From: JBFHQE01 sp041592335
GTDB taxonomy: Bacteria; Pseudomonadota; Gammaproteobacteria; Thiohalobacterales; Thiohalobacteraceae
Direction of reading: 5' to 3'
Assembly (NCBI GenBank): GCA_041592335.1
Contig: JBFHQE010000008.1
Location: 62,001-126,000 of the forward strand
DNA length: 64,000 bases
In this document: positions 16,531-25,392 of the stretch, in pieces
How positions within the stretch are numbered: the first letter of the stretch is position 1
How the letters are laid out: the number at the start of each line of letters is the position of its first letter
Translations under genes and position numbers: made by a program
The notes under the pieces: generated by a model
What the model was told of the DNA's origin: nothing
The model's input: only the letters and a program-made list of their open reading frames with translations
Databases searched by the model: none

Positions 16531-17169
16531 ATGCAAGACTATCAACGTGAATTTCTGCAATTTGCCATCGACAACGAGGTGCTGCGCTTTGGAGAATTCA
16601 CGCTGAAATCCGGGCGCATCAGCCCTTATTTCTTCAATGCCGGGCTGTTCAACCATGGCGCACAGCTGGCCAGGCTGGGTCGTTATTACGCGGCCGCCAT
16701 TGTCGATTCCGGCATCGAGTTCGACGTCCTGTTCGGCCCCGCCTATAAAGGCATCCCGCTGGCCGCCGCCACCGCTATCGCACTGGCCGATCACCATGGC
16801 CGCGACGTGCCTTATTGCTTCAATCGCAAGGAAGCCAAGGACCATGGCGAAGGCGGTAACCTGGTCGGCGCACCGCTCAAGGGCAAGATCCTGATCATCG
16901 ATGACGTTATCACCGCCGGCACCGCCATTCGCGAATCCTTCGACATCATCAATGCCGCGGGTGCATCGGCGGCCGGCGTTATCATTTCACTGAACCGGCA
17001 GGAACGCGGCAAGGGCGACCGCTCGGCGATCCAGGAAGTCGAGGAAGATGCCGGTATTCCGGTGATTAGCATTGTCGCGCTGGAACAGTTGATTGCATAC
17101 ATGCAGGAGAAAGGTGACAACGACAAGGTCGCCGCGATGCAGGCCTATCGCAACGAATACGGCGTCTAA
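16531..17169 (+). CDS. pyrE: Orotate phosphoribosyltransferase
   Basis: A 212-residue enzyme converting orotate and PRPP to OMP. The PRPP-binding loop LIIDDVITAGTAIRESFDII lies at about residues 120-139. The N-terminal FGEFTLKSGRISPYFFNAG and FGPAYKGIPLAAATAIAL segments are also typical. The length matches E. coli PyrE (213). It is divergent from the ExoIII/Crc-like gene, as in Pseudomonas, and physically separate from the pyrR-pyrB-pyrC' operon. Confidence 0.97.
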   Translation: MQDYQREFLQFAIDNEVLRFGEFTLKSGRISPYFFNAGLFNHGAQLARLGRYYAAAIVDSGIEFDVLFGPAYKGIPLAAATAIALADHHGRDVPYCFNRKEAKDHGEGGNLVGAPLKGKILIIDDVITAGTAIRESFDIINAAGASAAGVIISLNRQERGKGDRSAIQEVEEDAGIPVISIVALEQLIAYMQEKGDNDKVAAMQAYRNEYGV

Positions 17170-17187
17170 TTTATTTTTTGTTAATTT

Positions 17188-17250
17188 GCGGGCAAGCCCA
17201 CTCCTACAACGTTCTTGTCACCACCCGTAGGAGCGGCCTTGGCCGCGAAC
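17188..17250. repeat. REP-type inverted repeat (GTAGGAGCGG family), copy 1
   Basis: GCGGGCAAGCCCACTCCTAC (17188-17207) faces GTAGGAGCGGCCTTGGCCGC (17227-17246). The same unit recurs at 19665, 25614, 59613 and 61544. It lies between the convergent pyrE and TSUP genes. Confidence 0.8.
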
Positions 17251-17251
17251 A

Positions 17252-18010
17252 TCACCGCCCAATAATCAGCGCCGCGCCAACCAGCAGCGTAATCACTTCA
17301 TAACCTCGCTTGATCCAGCGATTGCCCTTGGCGATCGCCAGATGCGCACCGGCATAGCCGCCAAGCAGCGAACCGGCTATGAGCGCCGGTAACCAGGGCC
17401 AGTGAATCTCGCTCAAAAAACCGAGCGTCAGCGCACCCGTGCCGTTCCAGAACAGACCGACCAGCACCAGCGTATAGGCCACCGCACGTTTGTAATCCAG
17501 CCCGAACCAGCCGACCAGCCACAGGGTGACGAACAATCCCGTACCGGAGGTAAGCGAGCCGTTCAGGATACCTATGAAAAACAGCACCAGCCCACCAATG
17601 ACGTAACCCCTACCATCACGGTGCCTGTCTTCACTGGCCAGCCCGAGTTTTTTGTTGAACGCCGAATACAGGCCGAGTCCCATGGTCAGCAGCCCCAACG
17701 CCACTTCGGCTGCCCGGTCCGGCACGCGTAAAATGATGTTCGCGCCGACAAAAACGCCAGGCATTCCAGCCACTAACATAAGCCAGACCATCCCGGCAGA
17801 GAGACTGCGTTCCCTCAAGTGCCTCAGGGTCGCGCCGATACCCAATGCAACAGTGGCAATTTTATGGGTCGCCAGCGCAATACTGAACGGCAGCCCCAGA
17901 AAGATCAGCAGTGGCAGCTGAATTAGCCCCGCGCCACCTCCCGCAAAAGCGGAAAACAGATTAGCCAGGAACGACACCACCAGCAGAATGAGTTGATCCA
18001 CGAAATTCAT
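17252..18010 (-). CDS. TauE/SafE (TSUP) family permease
   Basis: A 252-residue inner-membrane protein with about eight hydrophobic segments. The N-terminal repeat contains FLANLFSAFAGGGAGLIQLP, the TSUP glycine motif, and the second half contains FFIGILNGSLTSGTGLFVTL. TSUP proteins move small anions such as sulfite, sulfoacetate or other sulfonates, usually outward. The substrate is not predictable from sequence. A second TSUP gene lies at 62678 next to moaA/soeABC. Convergent with pyrE across a REP element. Confidence 0.85.
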   Translation of the reverse strand: MNFVDQLILLVVSFLANLFSAFAGGGAGLIQLPLLIFLGLPFSIALATHKIATVALGIGATLRHLRERSLSAGMVWLMLVAGMPGVFVGANIILRVPDRAAEVALGLLTMGLGLYSAFNKKLGLASEDRHRDGRGYVIGGLVLFFIGILNGSLTSGTGLFVTLWLVGWFGLDYKRAVAYTLVLVGLFWNGTGALTLGFLSEIHWPWLPALIAGSLLGGYAGAHLAIAKGNRWIKRGYEVITLLVGAALIIGR

Positions 18011-18091
18011 CAGGGCAATTCAGCTCGGATTCATTGAAAAAATGTTACTGTGGCTATAGTTATGACGAGGATGAAAGGAAAGGTTCGAAGT

Positions 18092-18739
18092 ATGCAGCGC
18101 ACCGCATGGAAAAGCACCCTGTTAATGCTCCTTGGTCTGGGCATCACGCTCAGCGCCCCGATTGCCGAAGCCCGCATGTACAAGTGGCAGGACGAGAATG
18201 GCAAATGGCATTACGGCGACAAGATCCCACCTGAATACGCTGACAAGGAACGCAAGGTTCTCAACAAGCAGGGCGTACAGGTCGATACGCTGGAGCGCGC
18301 CAAAACCGACGAAGAGCTGGCCGAGGAACAACGCCTGGCAGAGGAAAAGCGGCTGGAAGAAGCCCGTGTCGCTGAACAGAAAGCGCATGACCGTATGCTG
18401 CTGGCCACTTTCACCAGCGAGGACGACATGGTCATGACCCGCGACGGCAAGATTACGGCCATCGATAGCAACATCCGCGTGACCAATGGGCGTATTGAAA
18501 ATATCGAGGAATCACTCTCCCAATACACCCGGGAAGCGGCCAACCTGGAACGTGCAGGCAAGCCCGTACCGGATTCGCTGCATGAAAAAATCCTGACCTC
18601 GCGCGCGCAGATTCAGCGCTACCTGGACTATATCGCCAGCAAACGCCTGGAGCAGGAACAGATCCGCGCGAAATTCGAGTCCGACATCAAACGATTCCGC
18701 GAACTGAAAATGGGGTCAGGCGTTCACGCTACCCCTTGA
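18092..18739 (+). CDS. DUF4124 domain protein with coiled coil
   Basis: A 215-residue exported protein from the ATG at 18092 (GGAAAGG 9 bases upstream; other in-frame starts exist at 18050-18071). A signal peptide (residues 1-25, ending IAEA) is followed by a DUF4124 module, RMYKWQDENGKWHYGDKIPP. After that comes a long Glu/Arg-rich helical region (EELAEEQRLAEEKRLEE and onward) likely to form a coiled coil in the periplasm. DUF4124 is common in gammaproteobacteria and has no assigned function. The last bases overlap the convergent argB by 11. Confidence 0.8.
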   Translation: MQRTAWKSTLLMLLGLGITLSAPIAEARMYKWQDENGKWHYGDKIPPEYADKERKVLNKQGVQVDTLERAKTDEELAEEQRLAEEKRLEEARVAEQKAHDRMLLATFTSEDDMVMTRDGKITAIDSNIRVTNGRIENIEESLSQYTREAANLERAGKPVPDSLHEKILTSRAQIQRYLDYIASKRLEQEQIRAKFESDIKRFRELKMGSGVHATP

Positions 18740-19622
18740 TCAGGGTACCGACACCCTCGTCGGTAAACAGCTCGACCAGTACAGCGTGCGCCACCCGGCC
18801 GTCGACGATATGCGAGGCCTTCACCCCGGACTGTACCGCATCCAGCGCGCAGCGAATCTTCGGCAGCATGCCCCCGTAAATGGTGCCATCCGCAATCAGC
18901 GAATTCACATCCGTCGACGACAGACCCGTCAACAGCTTGCCTTCTTTATCCAGCAACCCCGCCGTGTTGGTCAGCAACATGAGTTTTTCCGCCTGTAGCA
19001 CACTGGCAATCTTACCGGCGACCAGATCGGCGTTGATATTATAGGAGTGTCCTTCATCGCCCACGCCAATTGGCGCAATAACCGGAATAAAGTGACTGCT
19101 GACCAGCGTATTCACGATTGCCGTATCAATGCTGGACACCTCGCCCACATGCCCAAGATCAATAATCTCCGGGGCCTTCAATTCAGGTGAATTGCGCTCC
19201 AGCGTCATCTTGCGCGCCCGGATCAGACCACCATCCTTGCCGGTCAGTCCTACCGCGCAACCGCCATGCTGGTTAATCATGTTCACGATCTCTTTATTCA
19301 CCAGACCGCCGAGCACCATCTCGACCACGTCCATGGTCTCGGCATCCGTCACCCGCATGCCTTCGATAAAGGTGGATTCCTTGCCGATGCGCTGCAGCAG
19401 CTGGCCAATTTGCGGGCCGCCGCCGTGCACCACCACCGGATTGATCCCAACCAGCTTCATCATCACGATATCGCGCGCGAAACCTTCCTTGAGATCTTCG
19501 TCGACCATGGCATTACCACCGTACTTGATGACCACGGTTTTGCCACGGAAACGCTGGATATAGGGCATGGCCTCGCTCAGGACATGCGCGACATTCTGTG
19601 CTTTCTCAGCACTCAAACTCAT
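18729..19622 (-). CDS. argB: Acetylglutamate kinase
   Basis: A 297-residue amino-acid kinase catalysing the second step of arginine synthesis. It shows VIKYGGNAMVDEDLKEGFA (nucleotide Lys/Gly loop), VVHGGGPQIGQLLQRIG and the NINADLVAGKIASVL segment. The N-terminal helix (about 20 residues before the core, with AHVLSEAMPYIQRF) is the extension found in arginine-feedback-inhibited hexameric NAGKs, so allosteric inhibition by arginine is likely. It sits downstream of algC, as in Pseudomonas, separated by a REP element. Confidence 0.95.
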   Translation of the reverse strand: MSLSAEKAQNVAHVLSEAMPYIQRFRGKTVVIKYGGNAMVDEDLKEGFARDIVMMKLVGINPVVVHGGGPQIGQLLQRIGKESTFIEGMRVTDAETMDVVEMVLGGLVNKEIVNMINQHGGCAVGLTGKDGGLIRARKMTLERNSPELKAPEIIDLGHVGEVSSIDTAIVNTLVSSHFIPVIAPIGVGDEGHSYNINADLVAGKIASVLQAEKLMLLTNTAGLLDKEGKLLTGLSSTDVNSLIADGTIYGGMLPKIRCALDAVQSGVKASHIVDGRVAHAVLVELFTDEGVGTLIKG

Positions 19623-19664
19623 GATGAAGAACCTTTGAAAGAATAACCTGGAGGAAATTATAGT

Positions 19665-19713
19665 GTAGGAGCGGCCTTGGCCGCGAATGGTTCGCGAGCA
19701 AGCTCGCTCCTAC
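19665..19713. repeat. REP-type inverted repeat (GTAGGAGCGG family), copy 2
   Basis: GTAGGAGCGGCCTTGGCCGC at 19665 faces GCGAGCAAGCTCGCTCCTAC ending at 19713, a near-complete hairpin of about 49 bases between algC and argB. It may act as transcription punctuation or mRNA protection. Confidence 0.85.
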
Positions 19714-19720
19714 ATCGAAA

Positions 19721-22360
19721 TCAGAACGGCAATTTCAGACTGGGATCGGCGGACAACAGGGCATCGCGGAACAGATTCTGAATTTCAGCCAGCGCATCCG
19801 CATCATTGCCTTCGAAACGCAACACCAGGCTTGGCGTTGTATTCGAAGCACGCACCAGCCCCCAGCCGTTGGGGAAATCGGCACGCAGTCCGTCAATCGT
19901 AGAGATATCCGCGCCCGGGAAATTCGCCGTGCCAAGGAAACTGGCCATAATGCCCTCGGGCTGCCCTTCCTCGAGAGGAATCGTCAGCTCGGGTGTGTTG
20001 ACCCCGTCGGGCAGTACACCAAATACGGAAGCCGAGGCGCGGTGATCATCAGCCAGGATTTCGATCAGCCGGGCAGCCGAGTAGAGCGCATCGTCGAACC
20101 CGTACCAGCGTTCGCTAAAGAAGATGTGACCGCTCATTTCACCGGCCAGCAGGGCACCCGTTTCCTTGATCCGCGCCTTGATCATGGAATGACCCGTGCG
20201 CCACATTTCCGGACTACCGCCGAAATCGCGAATGATCTTCGCCAGATGACTGGAGCATTTCACGTCGTAAATGATATCCGCGCCAGGATTGCGACTCAGC
20301 ACATCCATGGCCAGCAACATCAGCAGACGATCGGGCCAGATGATATTACCGTCCGAATCGATCACCCCGAGACGATCGCCGTCGCCATCAAAGGCGATAC
20401 CGATATCCGCACCCTGCGCGGTCACGATATCGATCAGTGTCGCCAGATTTTCCGGCTTGGCCGGATCGGGATGATGATTGGGGAAACTGCCGTCCACATC
20501 GCAGAACAACTGGGTTACGGTGCAGCCCAGAGCTTCAAACAGGCGCGGCGCGACGGCACCGGCCACACCGTTACCACAGTCGATAACCACTTTCATCGGC
20601 CGCGATACGGTGACATCCTTGGTGATACGTGCAATGTAATCATCGATCACATCGACCGCTTCCAGTTCGCCCTTGCCTTCCGAGAACCGCTGGGCCTCGA
20701 TACGGTTGCGCAATCCCTGAATCGCATCCCCGGACAAAGTCTGCCCGGCGATCACGATCTTGAAGCCGTTGTAGTCCGGTGGATTATGGCTACCGGTAAC
20801 CATCACGCCCGACTGGGTGTCGAGATGATGCGTGGCAAAATAGAGTACCGGCGTCGGCACCATGCCAATGTCTTTCACATTGACCCCGGACGCACGAAGA
20901 CCGCGAATCAGCTCATCGGACAAATCCGGGCCGGACAAGCGGCCATCGCGCCCGACGATGACACTCTGTTCACCGAGCGCCAGTGCCTCGGAACCGACGG
21001 CCTTGCCAATCTGGAACACCACCTCGGGCGTCAGGGTTTTGCCCACTACGCCACGGATGTCGTAGGCACGAAAGATACTCGGATCGGGACCAGCACTGGT
21101 TCCAGACGGGGTCATATCCAGCAGATGCGAATCCAGGCCATCATCCTGTTCCGGCGCCGCCATGGCGCTATCATCCAGCACGCCGAAGTCGGAAGCCGAA
21201 TCGGGAATGACGGGCGCCTTTGACTTGGCAGGCGCTGCCGGTACCGGGGCCAACCCGGCCTGCAGGGGATCAGCCCCTCCGCCCGCCGCTGCCGCAACCG
21301 CCGCACGCTTTGCATCTCCCGAGCCGAACAGTCGTAACACGGCCACGATTGCGGAACGATTTTCCTTCAGCTGCAGCCTGTAGTCTTTCTTCATCCGTCC
21401 GGACTGACCGTCGCGCACGGCAGAGAAAATCGTGGTCTGGTCGTTCTTCAGCATGGCCACATACCAGCGCAACAACAGGAACACCGCCAGGGTAAAGAGC
21501 GCAATCGCCGAACCGGCCACGATCACCAGGCCTATCGGATCACCCGCGACACCACCCTGCTCGCCCCAGTAAGCCACCTGCCAACGGGAGCCGCTGACAT
21601 TCACTGTAACCAGCGGGTCTCCATCGCGCAGCCCATGCGAACCCCGCTTGGCCAATGTCACTGGGTTGTTGTTGATGGTTTGCCAGATTTCGCCATAGCC
21701 GCGTGCATTCTTGGCACTGTCAATGGCCGTCTGCAGCAACGTCACCGGCAGGCTCACCATCAGGTGCCCGACGATGCGACGACCGCTGGTATCCAGAATC
21801 CGACGCACCAGGTTGATGTGTTGCTGGGGAGTATTGGAAAGATGGACTTCAGCCGGCGGCGGCGCTTCCTTGGTCTCGGCCTCGCGCAGCATATCCAGCG
21901 CCGCGTAACTGATCGGCGGGGAGGCATTCATATCGACCTCGTCCAGCCCCGGCGGCAGAATGCGCACGCGCACCGCTTTCGGGAACAGGTAGGCCAGTTC
22001 GGCCTCCTTGCCCTGCAGTTCCTCGTATGCCCCGCGCTCGGCGATGGAAATGATCTCGGGATCGCGAACCAGGAGGTCCATTTTCTCACTGCGCTGCTGA
22101 ACCATGTCCGCGACACTGGCGGCGAGGTTATCGGCAGTCAGCTGCATTTCGCGTTCGCGGCTGTCGGCAACAGTGCTGACGGCCTGCGACTGAAACAGAA
22201 AACCCGTGACAAAGATGGCGATACCGCCCAGCAGCACCAGCAGCACACCCAGCTGCAGAAACCCGTACTTGGCCGGCGGCATGGTCTCCACGGTCACTTC
22301 AGCGGTATCTTTGAACTCTTTTTCGCTTTTTTTCAGAGGGAGTTTTAACTTCATGGCCAT
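19721..22360 (-). CDS. algC: Phosphomannomutase/phosphoglucomutase with N-terminal membrane sensor-like region
   Basis: An 879-residue protein, about twice the size of a catalytic phosphohexomutase. Residues about 1-300 hold two transmembrane segments (FLQLGVLLVLLGGIAIFVTG and LVIVAGSAIALFTLAVFLLL) around a ~200-residue extracytoplasmic region. A low-complexity Ala/Pro linker follows. The enzyme starts near residue 425 (IFRAYDIRGVVG), with the phosphoserine loop VMVTGSHNPPDYNGF, the metal loop AFDGDGDRLGVID, and a C-terminal phosphate-binding domain. AlgC makes sugar phosphates for LPS, alginate and other exopolysaccharides. Long AlgC forms with such an N-terminus are known in Pseudomonas annotations; its job is unknown. 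Confidence 0.92.
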   Translation of the reverse strand: MAMKLKLPLKKSEKEFKDTAEVTVETMPPAKYGFLQLGVLLVLLGGIAIFVTGFLFQSQAVSTVADSREREMQLTADNLAASVADMVQQRSEKMDLLVRDPEIISIAERGAYEELQGKEAELAYLFPKAVRVRILPPGLDEVDMNASPPISYAALDMLREAETKEAPPPAEVHLSNTPQQHINLVRRILDTSGRRIVGHLMVSLPVTLLQTAIDSAKNARGYGEIWQTINNNPVTLAKRGSHGLRDGDPLVTVNVSGSRWQVAYWGEQGGVAGDPIGLVIVAGSAIALFTLAVFLLLRWYVAMLKNDQTTIFSAVRDGQSGRMKKDYRLQLKENRSAIVAVLRLFGSGDAKRAAVAAAAGGGADPLQAGLAPVPAAPAKSKAPVIPDSASDFGVLDDSAMAAPEQDDGLDSHLLDMTPSGTSAGPDPSIFRAYDIRGVVGKTLTPEVVFQIGKAVGSEALALGEQSVIVGRDGRLSGPDLSDELIRGLRASGVNVKDIGMVPTPVLYFATHHLDTQSGVMVTGSHNPPDYNGFKIVIAGQTLSGDAIQGLRNRIEAQRFSEGKGELEAVDVIDDYIARITKDVTVSRPMKVVIDCGNGVAGAVAPRLFEALGCTVTQLFCDVDGSFPNHHPDPAKPENLATLIDIVTAQGADIGIAFDGDGDRLGVIDSDGNIIWPDRLLMLLAMDVLSRNPGADIIYDVKCSSHLAKIIRDFGGSPEMWRTGHSMIKARIKETGALLAGEMSGHIFFSERWYGFDDALYSAARLIEILADDHRASASVFGVLPDGVNTPELTIPLEEGQPEGIMASFLGTANFPGADISTIDGLRADFPNGWGLVRASNTTPSLVLRFEGNDADALAEIQNLFRDALLSADPSLKLPF

Positions 22361-22437
22361 GTTTGGCGATATCTCGCGTCCTGTCGATGATATTTATAGA
22401 TAAAGGGTTAGCGTTCAGTCCGGGGAAAAACTTAGCC

Positions 22438-22893
22438 TCAGGCACGCCCCGTGTGACCGAAGCCACCAGCCCCGCGCTCGGATTCCGTGAACTCTTCCAC
22501 CCGTTCAAAGGCAGCTCGCACCACCGGCACGAACACCAGTTGCGCAATTCGCTCGCCTGGCTGAATAGTAAAGGCCGTACTGCCACGGTTCCAGCAGGAA
22601 ACGAAGATCTGTCCCTGGTAGTCGGAATCGATCAGCCCCACCAGGTTCCCCAGCACGATGCCGTGCTTATGCCCCAGCCCGGAGCGCGGCAGGATCACGC
22701 TGGCCAGTTCCGGGTCTTCCATGTGAATCGCGATCCCGGTCGGGATCAGTTCCGTCTGGCCGGGCGCCAGCTCCAGGTCACTGTCGAGACAGGCCCGCAA
22801 ATCCATACCGGCGGAACCATCGGTCGCGTAATCGGGTAACGGGAATGCCGTGCCAAGACGGTCGTCGAGAATCTTAAGTTGAACCTTGCGCAT
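22438..22893 (-). CDS. dut: Deoxyuridine 5'-triphosphate nucleotidohydrolase
   Basis: A 151-residue trimeric dUTPase from the ATG at 22893 (MRKVQLKILD); an in-frame ATG at 22905 adds four residues. The five motifs are visible, including GSAGMDLRA, LPRSGLGHKHGIVL, GLIDSDYQGQI, ERIAQLVFVP and the C-terminal ERGAGGFGHTG that closes over the substrate. It hydrolyses dUTP to dUMP. The 5' end overlaps coaBC by about 20 bases, the usual coaBC-dut coupling. Confidence 0.96.
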   Translation of the reverse strand: MRKVQLKILDDRLGTAFPLPDYATDGSAGMDLRACLDSDLELAPGQTELIPTGIAIHMEDPELASVILPRSGLGHKHGIVLGNLVGLIDSDYQGQIFVSCWNRGSTAFTIQPGERIAQLVFVPVVRAAFERVEEFTESERGAGGFGHTGRA

Positions 22894-24124
22894 GGTGTGA
22901 GACATCTTCCCCTGAGTGTAATTGTGTTTGGGTTATTGCATAGCGATCAGCAATGATCGTTATCAGCTGATCGGCGAGTTGTTGTTTATTGGCCCGTGGG
23001 AGTACCGCGCGACCACCCTCCCAGAACAGGCTCAACGCATTATCCTCGCGCTCGAAAGCCTGCCCCTGGCTGACGTCGTTGGCAGCAACCATATCCAGCC
23101 CCTTGGCGAGACGTTTTTTCTGCGCATGTTGTTCCAGCGCCTCGGTCTCGGCGGCAAAGCCGACACAGAACGGACGCTCAGCCCGCGCGCTTACCTCGGC
23201 CAGAATGTCCGGGTTGCGGGTCAGCGCCAGTTCAAGACTGGCCTCGGTTTTCTTGATCTTCTGTTCGGCAACCTCGGTCGGCCGGTAATCGGCAACGGCC
23301 GCGGCGGCAATAAAGATCGCGCAACCCGGCATTTCACTCATCGCGGCGGCATGCATCTGTTCGGCCGTTTCGACCTGAATCATCCGCACCCGCTCGGGCG
23401 CGGCCAGCGATGTCGGCCCGCTGACCAGTATCACCTCGGCTCCGGCCTCGCGGGCCGCCCGGGCGATGGCATACCCCATCTTGCCAGAGCTGCGGTTACT
23501 CAGGTAACGCACCGGATCAATCGGCTCGCGCGTCGGTCCGGCCGTGATCACCACCTTCTTGCCCGCCAGTCGACCGCTTTCAAAAGACGCCGCCAGCCGC
23601 GCGGCGATCCCGGCAGGCTCTTCCATCCTGCCCGGCCCGACATCGCCGCAGGCCTGCTCGCCTGTCGCCGGTCCGATCAGCGTCACGCCGCGATCCTGCA
23701 GTGTTTTAACATTAGATTGGGTCGCCGGATGCGACCACATAGCCTGGTTCATGGCGGGGGCAACATACAAGGGCGCGCGACTCGCCAGCACCAGGGTGCT
23801 CAGCAGGTCATCCGCCAGTCCCTGCGCCAGCCTGGCAAGGGTGTTGGCCGATGTGGGCGCAATCAGAATGGCATCGGCCCAGCGCGCCAGCTCGATATGC
23901 CCCATGCCGGCCTCGGCCGCGCTATCCATCAGCTCGTGGCGTACCGGGTGACCCGACAGGGCCTGGAAAGTCATGGCGCCGACAAATTGCTGTGCATTGC
24001 GGGTCATCACCACCCGCACATCGGCACCGGCCTGTTTCAGCAGGCGCAACAACTCGGCCGCCTTGTAGGCCGCCACGCCACCGGAAACACCAAGCAAAAT
24101 ACGTCGTTGAAAGAGGGCTTTCAT
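22874..24124 (-). CDS. coaBC: Bifunctional phosphopantothenoylcysteine decarboxylase / phosphopantothenate-cysteine ligase
   Basis: A 416-residue two-domain enzyme of coenzyme A synthesis, starting at the ATG at 24124 (MKALFQRRILLGVSGGVAAY); a longer in-frame opening upstream is not supported. The N-terminal CoaC flavoprotein has MTFQALSGHPV, an APAMNQAMW segment, and the active Cys in GEQACGDVGPGRMEEP. The C-terminal CoaB domain has GPTREPIDPVRYLSNRSSGK and the nucleotide-binding FVGFAAET. It overlaps dut and is divergent from radC, an arrangement shared with E. coli and Pseudomonas. Confidence 0.96.
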   Translation of the reverse strand: MKALFQRRILLGVSGGVAAYKAAELLRLLKQAGADVRVVMTRNAQQFVGAMTFQALSGHPVRHELMDSAAEAGMGHIELARWADAILIAPTSANTLARLAQGLADDLLSTLVLASRAPLYVAPAMNQAMWSHPATQSNVKTLQDRGVTLIGPATGEQACGDVGPGRMEEPAGIAARLAASFESGRLAGKKVVITAGPTREPIDPVRYLSNRSSGKMGYAIARAAREAGAEVILVSGPTSLAAPERVRMIQVETAEQMHAAAMSEMPGCAIFIAAAAVADYRPTEVAEQKIKKTEASLELALTRNPDILAEVSARAERPFCVGFAAETEALEQHAQKKRLAKGLDMVAANDVSQGQAFEREDNALSLFWEGGRAVLPRANKQQLADQLITIIADRYAITQTQLHSGEDVSHHAQGST

Positions 24125-24218
24125 GTGCGGGCAGTGTAGCAAAGTTACCCCCCGGACGCGCCTTTCTTTACATCGATGACACATTTCGTGTCCAATCTCC
24201 GGACCGACAATTCGAACC

Positions 24219-24238
24219 TTATGACACGGAGGTCATAA
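24219..24238. promoter_or_regulatory. Inverted repeat around the radC ribosome-binding site
   Basis: TTATGAC (24219-24225) and GTCATAA (24232-24238) form a perfect seven-base inverted repeat whose six-base centre contains most of the GGAGG ribosome-binding site of radC (ATG at 24242). It could be a protein operator or an RNA hairpin that exposes the ribosome site in its loop. Confidence 0.5.
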
Positions 24239-24241
24239 CCC

Positions 24242-24916
24242 ATGGCAATCACCGATTGGCCGACGGACGAGCGTCCGCGCGAAAAACTCCTGAACCTGGG
24301 ACCGGAAGCCTTGTCCGACGCGGAACTGCTGGCGATATTTCTGCGCACCGGCATTGCCGGCACCAACGCGGTGGAACTGGCGCGCCAGTTACTCTCCCGG
24401 CATGGCGGCCTGCGCCCGCTGCTGAATCTGGATCAAGCCCAGTTTTGCCAGGCTCGGGGACTCGGCAACGCCAAGTATGTGCAGCTGCAGGCCGCCCTGG
24501 AGATCGGCCGCCGCCACCTGCATGCCCGCCTGCAGGACCGCACGGGTCTGTCGAACCCGGAAGACACCCGCCATTACCTCAAGCTGCGCCTGCGCGACCG
24601 GCACAAGGAAGTGTTTTCCTGCCTGTTTCTGGATAACCGCCACCGGGTGATCGCCTTCGAGGAACTGTTCCAGGGCACCATCGACGGCGCGGCCGTGCAT
24701 CCACGCGAAGTGGTACGGATGGCGCTCAAGCACAATGCCGCTGCCGTGATCGCCGCCCACAACCACCCGTCCGGCGTGGCCGAACCCAGCGCCGCCGACA
24801 TCGCCATTACCCATCGCCTGAAAGAGGCGCTGGGTACGGTGGATATCCGTTTCCTGGATCACTTTGTGATTGGCGACGGTGACCCGGTTTCCCTGGCGGA
24901 ACGAGGGTTAATGTAG
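24242..24916 (+). CDS. radC: RadC family JAB-domain protein
   Basis: A 224-residue protein with an N-terminal helix-hairpin-helix-like region (RQLLSRHGGLRPLLNLDQ... GLGNAKYVQLQAALEI) and a C-terminal JAMM metalloprotease-like domain. Metal ligands are visible in EELFQGTIDGAAVHPREV, AAHNHPSGVAEPS and the following Asp. The radC name reflects an old repair phenotype that did not hold up; the true role is unknown. Divergent from coaBC, followed by rpmB-rpmG as in E. coli. Confidence 0.93.
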   Translation: MAITDWPTDERPREKLLNLGPEALSDAELLAIFLRTGIAGTNAVELARQLLSRHGGLRPLLNLDQAQFCQARGLGNAKYVQLQAALEIGRRHLHARLQDRTGLSNPEDTRHYLKLRLRDRHKEVFSCLFLDNRHRVIAFEELFQGTIDGAAVHPREVVRMALKHNAAAVIAAHNHPSGVAEPSAADIAITHRLKEALGTVDIRFLDHFVIGDGDPVSLAERGLM

Positions 24917-24931
24917 AGAAATCAATCAACT

Positions 24932-25031
24932 AGCTACCGGACATGCTCTCCCTCGCGGCTAACTCGGATTGCGTGTCACCGCGCAATTGCCTCGGACAGC
25001 AGCCGCTTACATCAATCATGCCCGGTAGCCA
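24932..25031. repeat. Dispersed repeat B, copy 1 (about 100 bases, terminal inverted repeats)
   Basis: GCTACCGGACATG starts near 24933 and CATGCCCGGTAGC ends at 25029, pairing at 12 of 13 positions. The interior (about 24943-25007) matches 30924-30990, with shared segments such as CCGCGCAATTGC and AACTC-GATTGCG, and itself contains an inner hairpin (GATTGCG with CGCAATT). It fills most of the gap between radC and the rpmB promoter. Confidence 0.6.
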
Positions 25032-25052
25032 GTCCGCAAAATAATCTCAGGC

Positions 25053-25081
25053 TTGCCGCCACAAAGCGCTTCTGACATAAT
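25053..25081 (+). promoter_or_regulatory. Sigma70-type promoter of rpmB-rpmG
   Basis: TTGCCG (25053-25058) and CATAAT (25076-25081) with an ideal 17-base spacer, and TGA just before the -10. It leaves a leader of about 57 bases before the rpmB ATG at 25145. Confidence 0.65.
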
Positions 25082-25144
25082 GCGCGGCTCTCTGAGGGCC
25101 TGATTCAGTTCCGGCCGATAGAAACGAAATTTAGGAACAAGACC

Positions 25145-25381
25145 ATGTCACAAGTTTGCCAGGTTACCGGGAAACGCCCCATTACGGGCAACAACGTTTC
25201 TCACGCGCACAACAAAACGCGTCGCCGTTTTGTGCCCAATCTGCACACCCACCGCTTCTGGGTGGAAAAGGAACAGCGTTTCGTGAAACTGCGTGTTTCC
25301 TGCAAGGGTATGCGCATCATCGACAAGAAGGGTATCGAAACCGTTCTGGACGAAATCCGCGCCCGCGGCGAAAAGGTGTAA
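25145..25381 (+). CDS. rpmB: Large ribosomal subunit protein bL28
   Basis: A 78-residue ribosomal protein with the typical start MSQVCQVTGKRPITGNNVSH and HNKTRRRFVPNLHTHRFW. It has a single Cys, so it is the zinc-free form of L28. It is followed 11 bases later by rpmG with an AGGAGA ribosome-binding site. A clear promoter lies upstream and a strong terminator downstream, so rpmB-rpmG is a self-contained transcription unit. Confidence 0.98.
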   Translation: MSQVCQVTGKRPITGNNVSHAHNKTRRRFVPNLHTHRFWVEKEQRFVKLRVSCKGMRIIDKKGIETVLDEIRARGEKV

Positions 25382-25392
25382 GGAGATAGACC

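Noticed and set aside
20042..21223. 393-codon open frame on the plus strand inside algC
   Set aside because: It is a mirror of a GC-rich coding region; the algC frame has all catalytic motifs and this one has none.
22922..24139. 405-codon plus-strand frame opposite coaBC
   Set aside because: The translation is Arg/Gly/His-rich shadow sequence; the coaBC motifs on the other strand are decisive.
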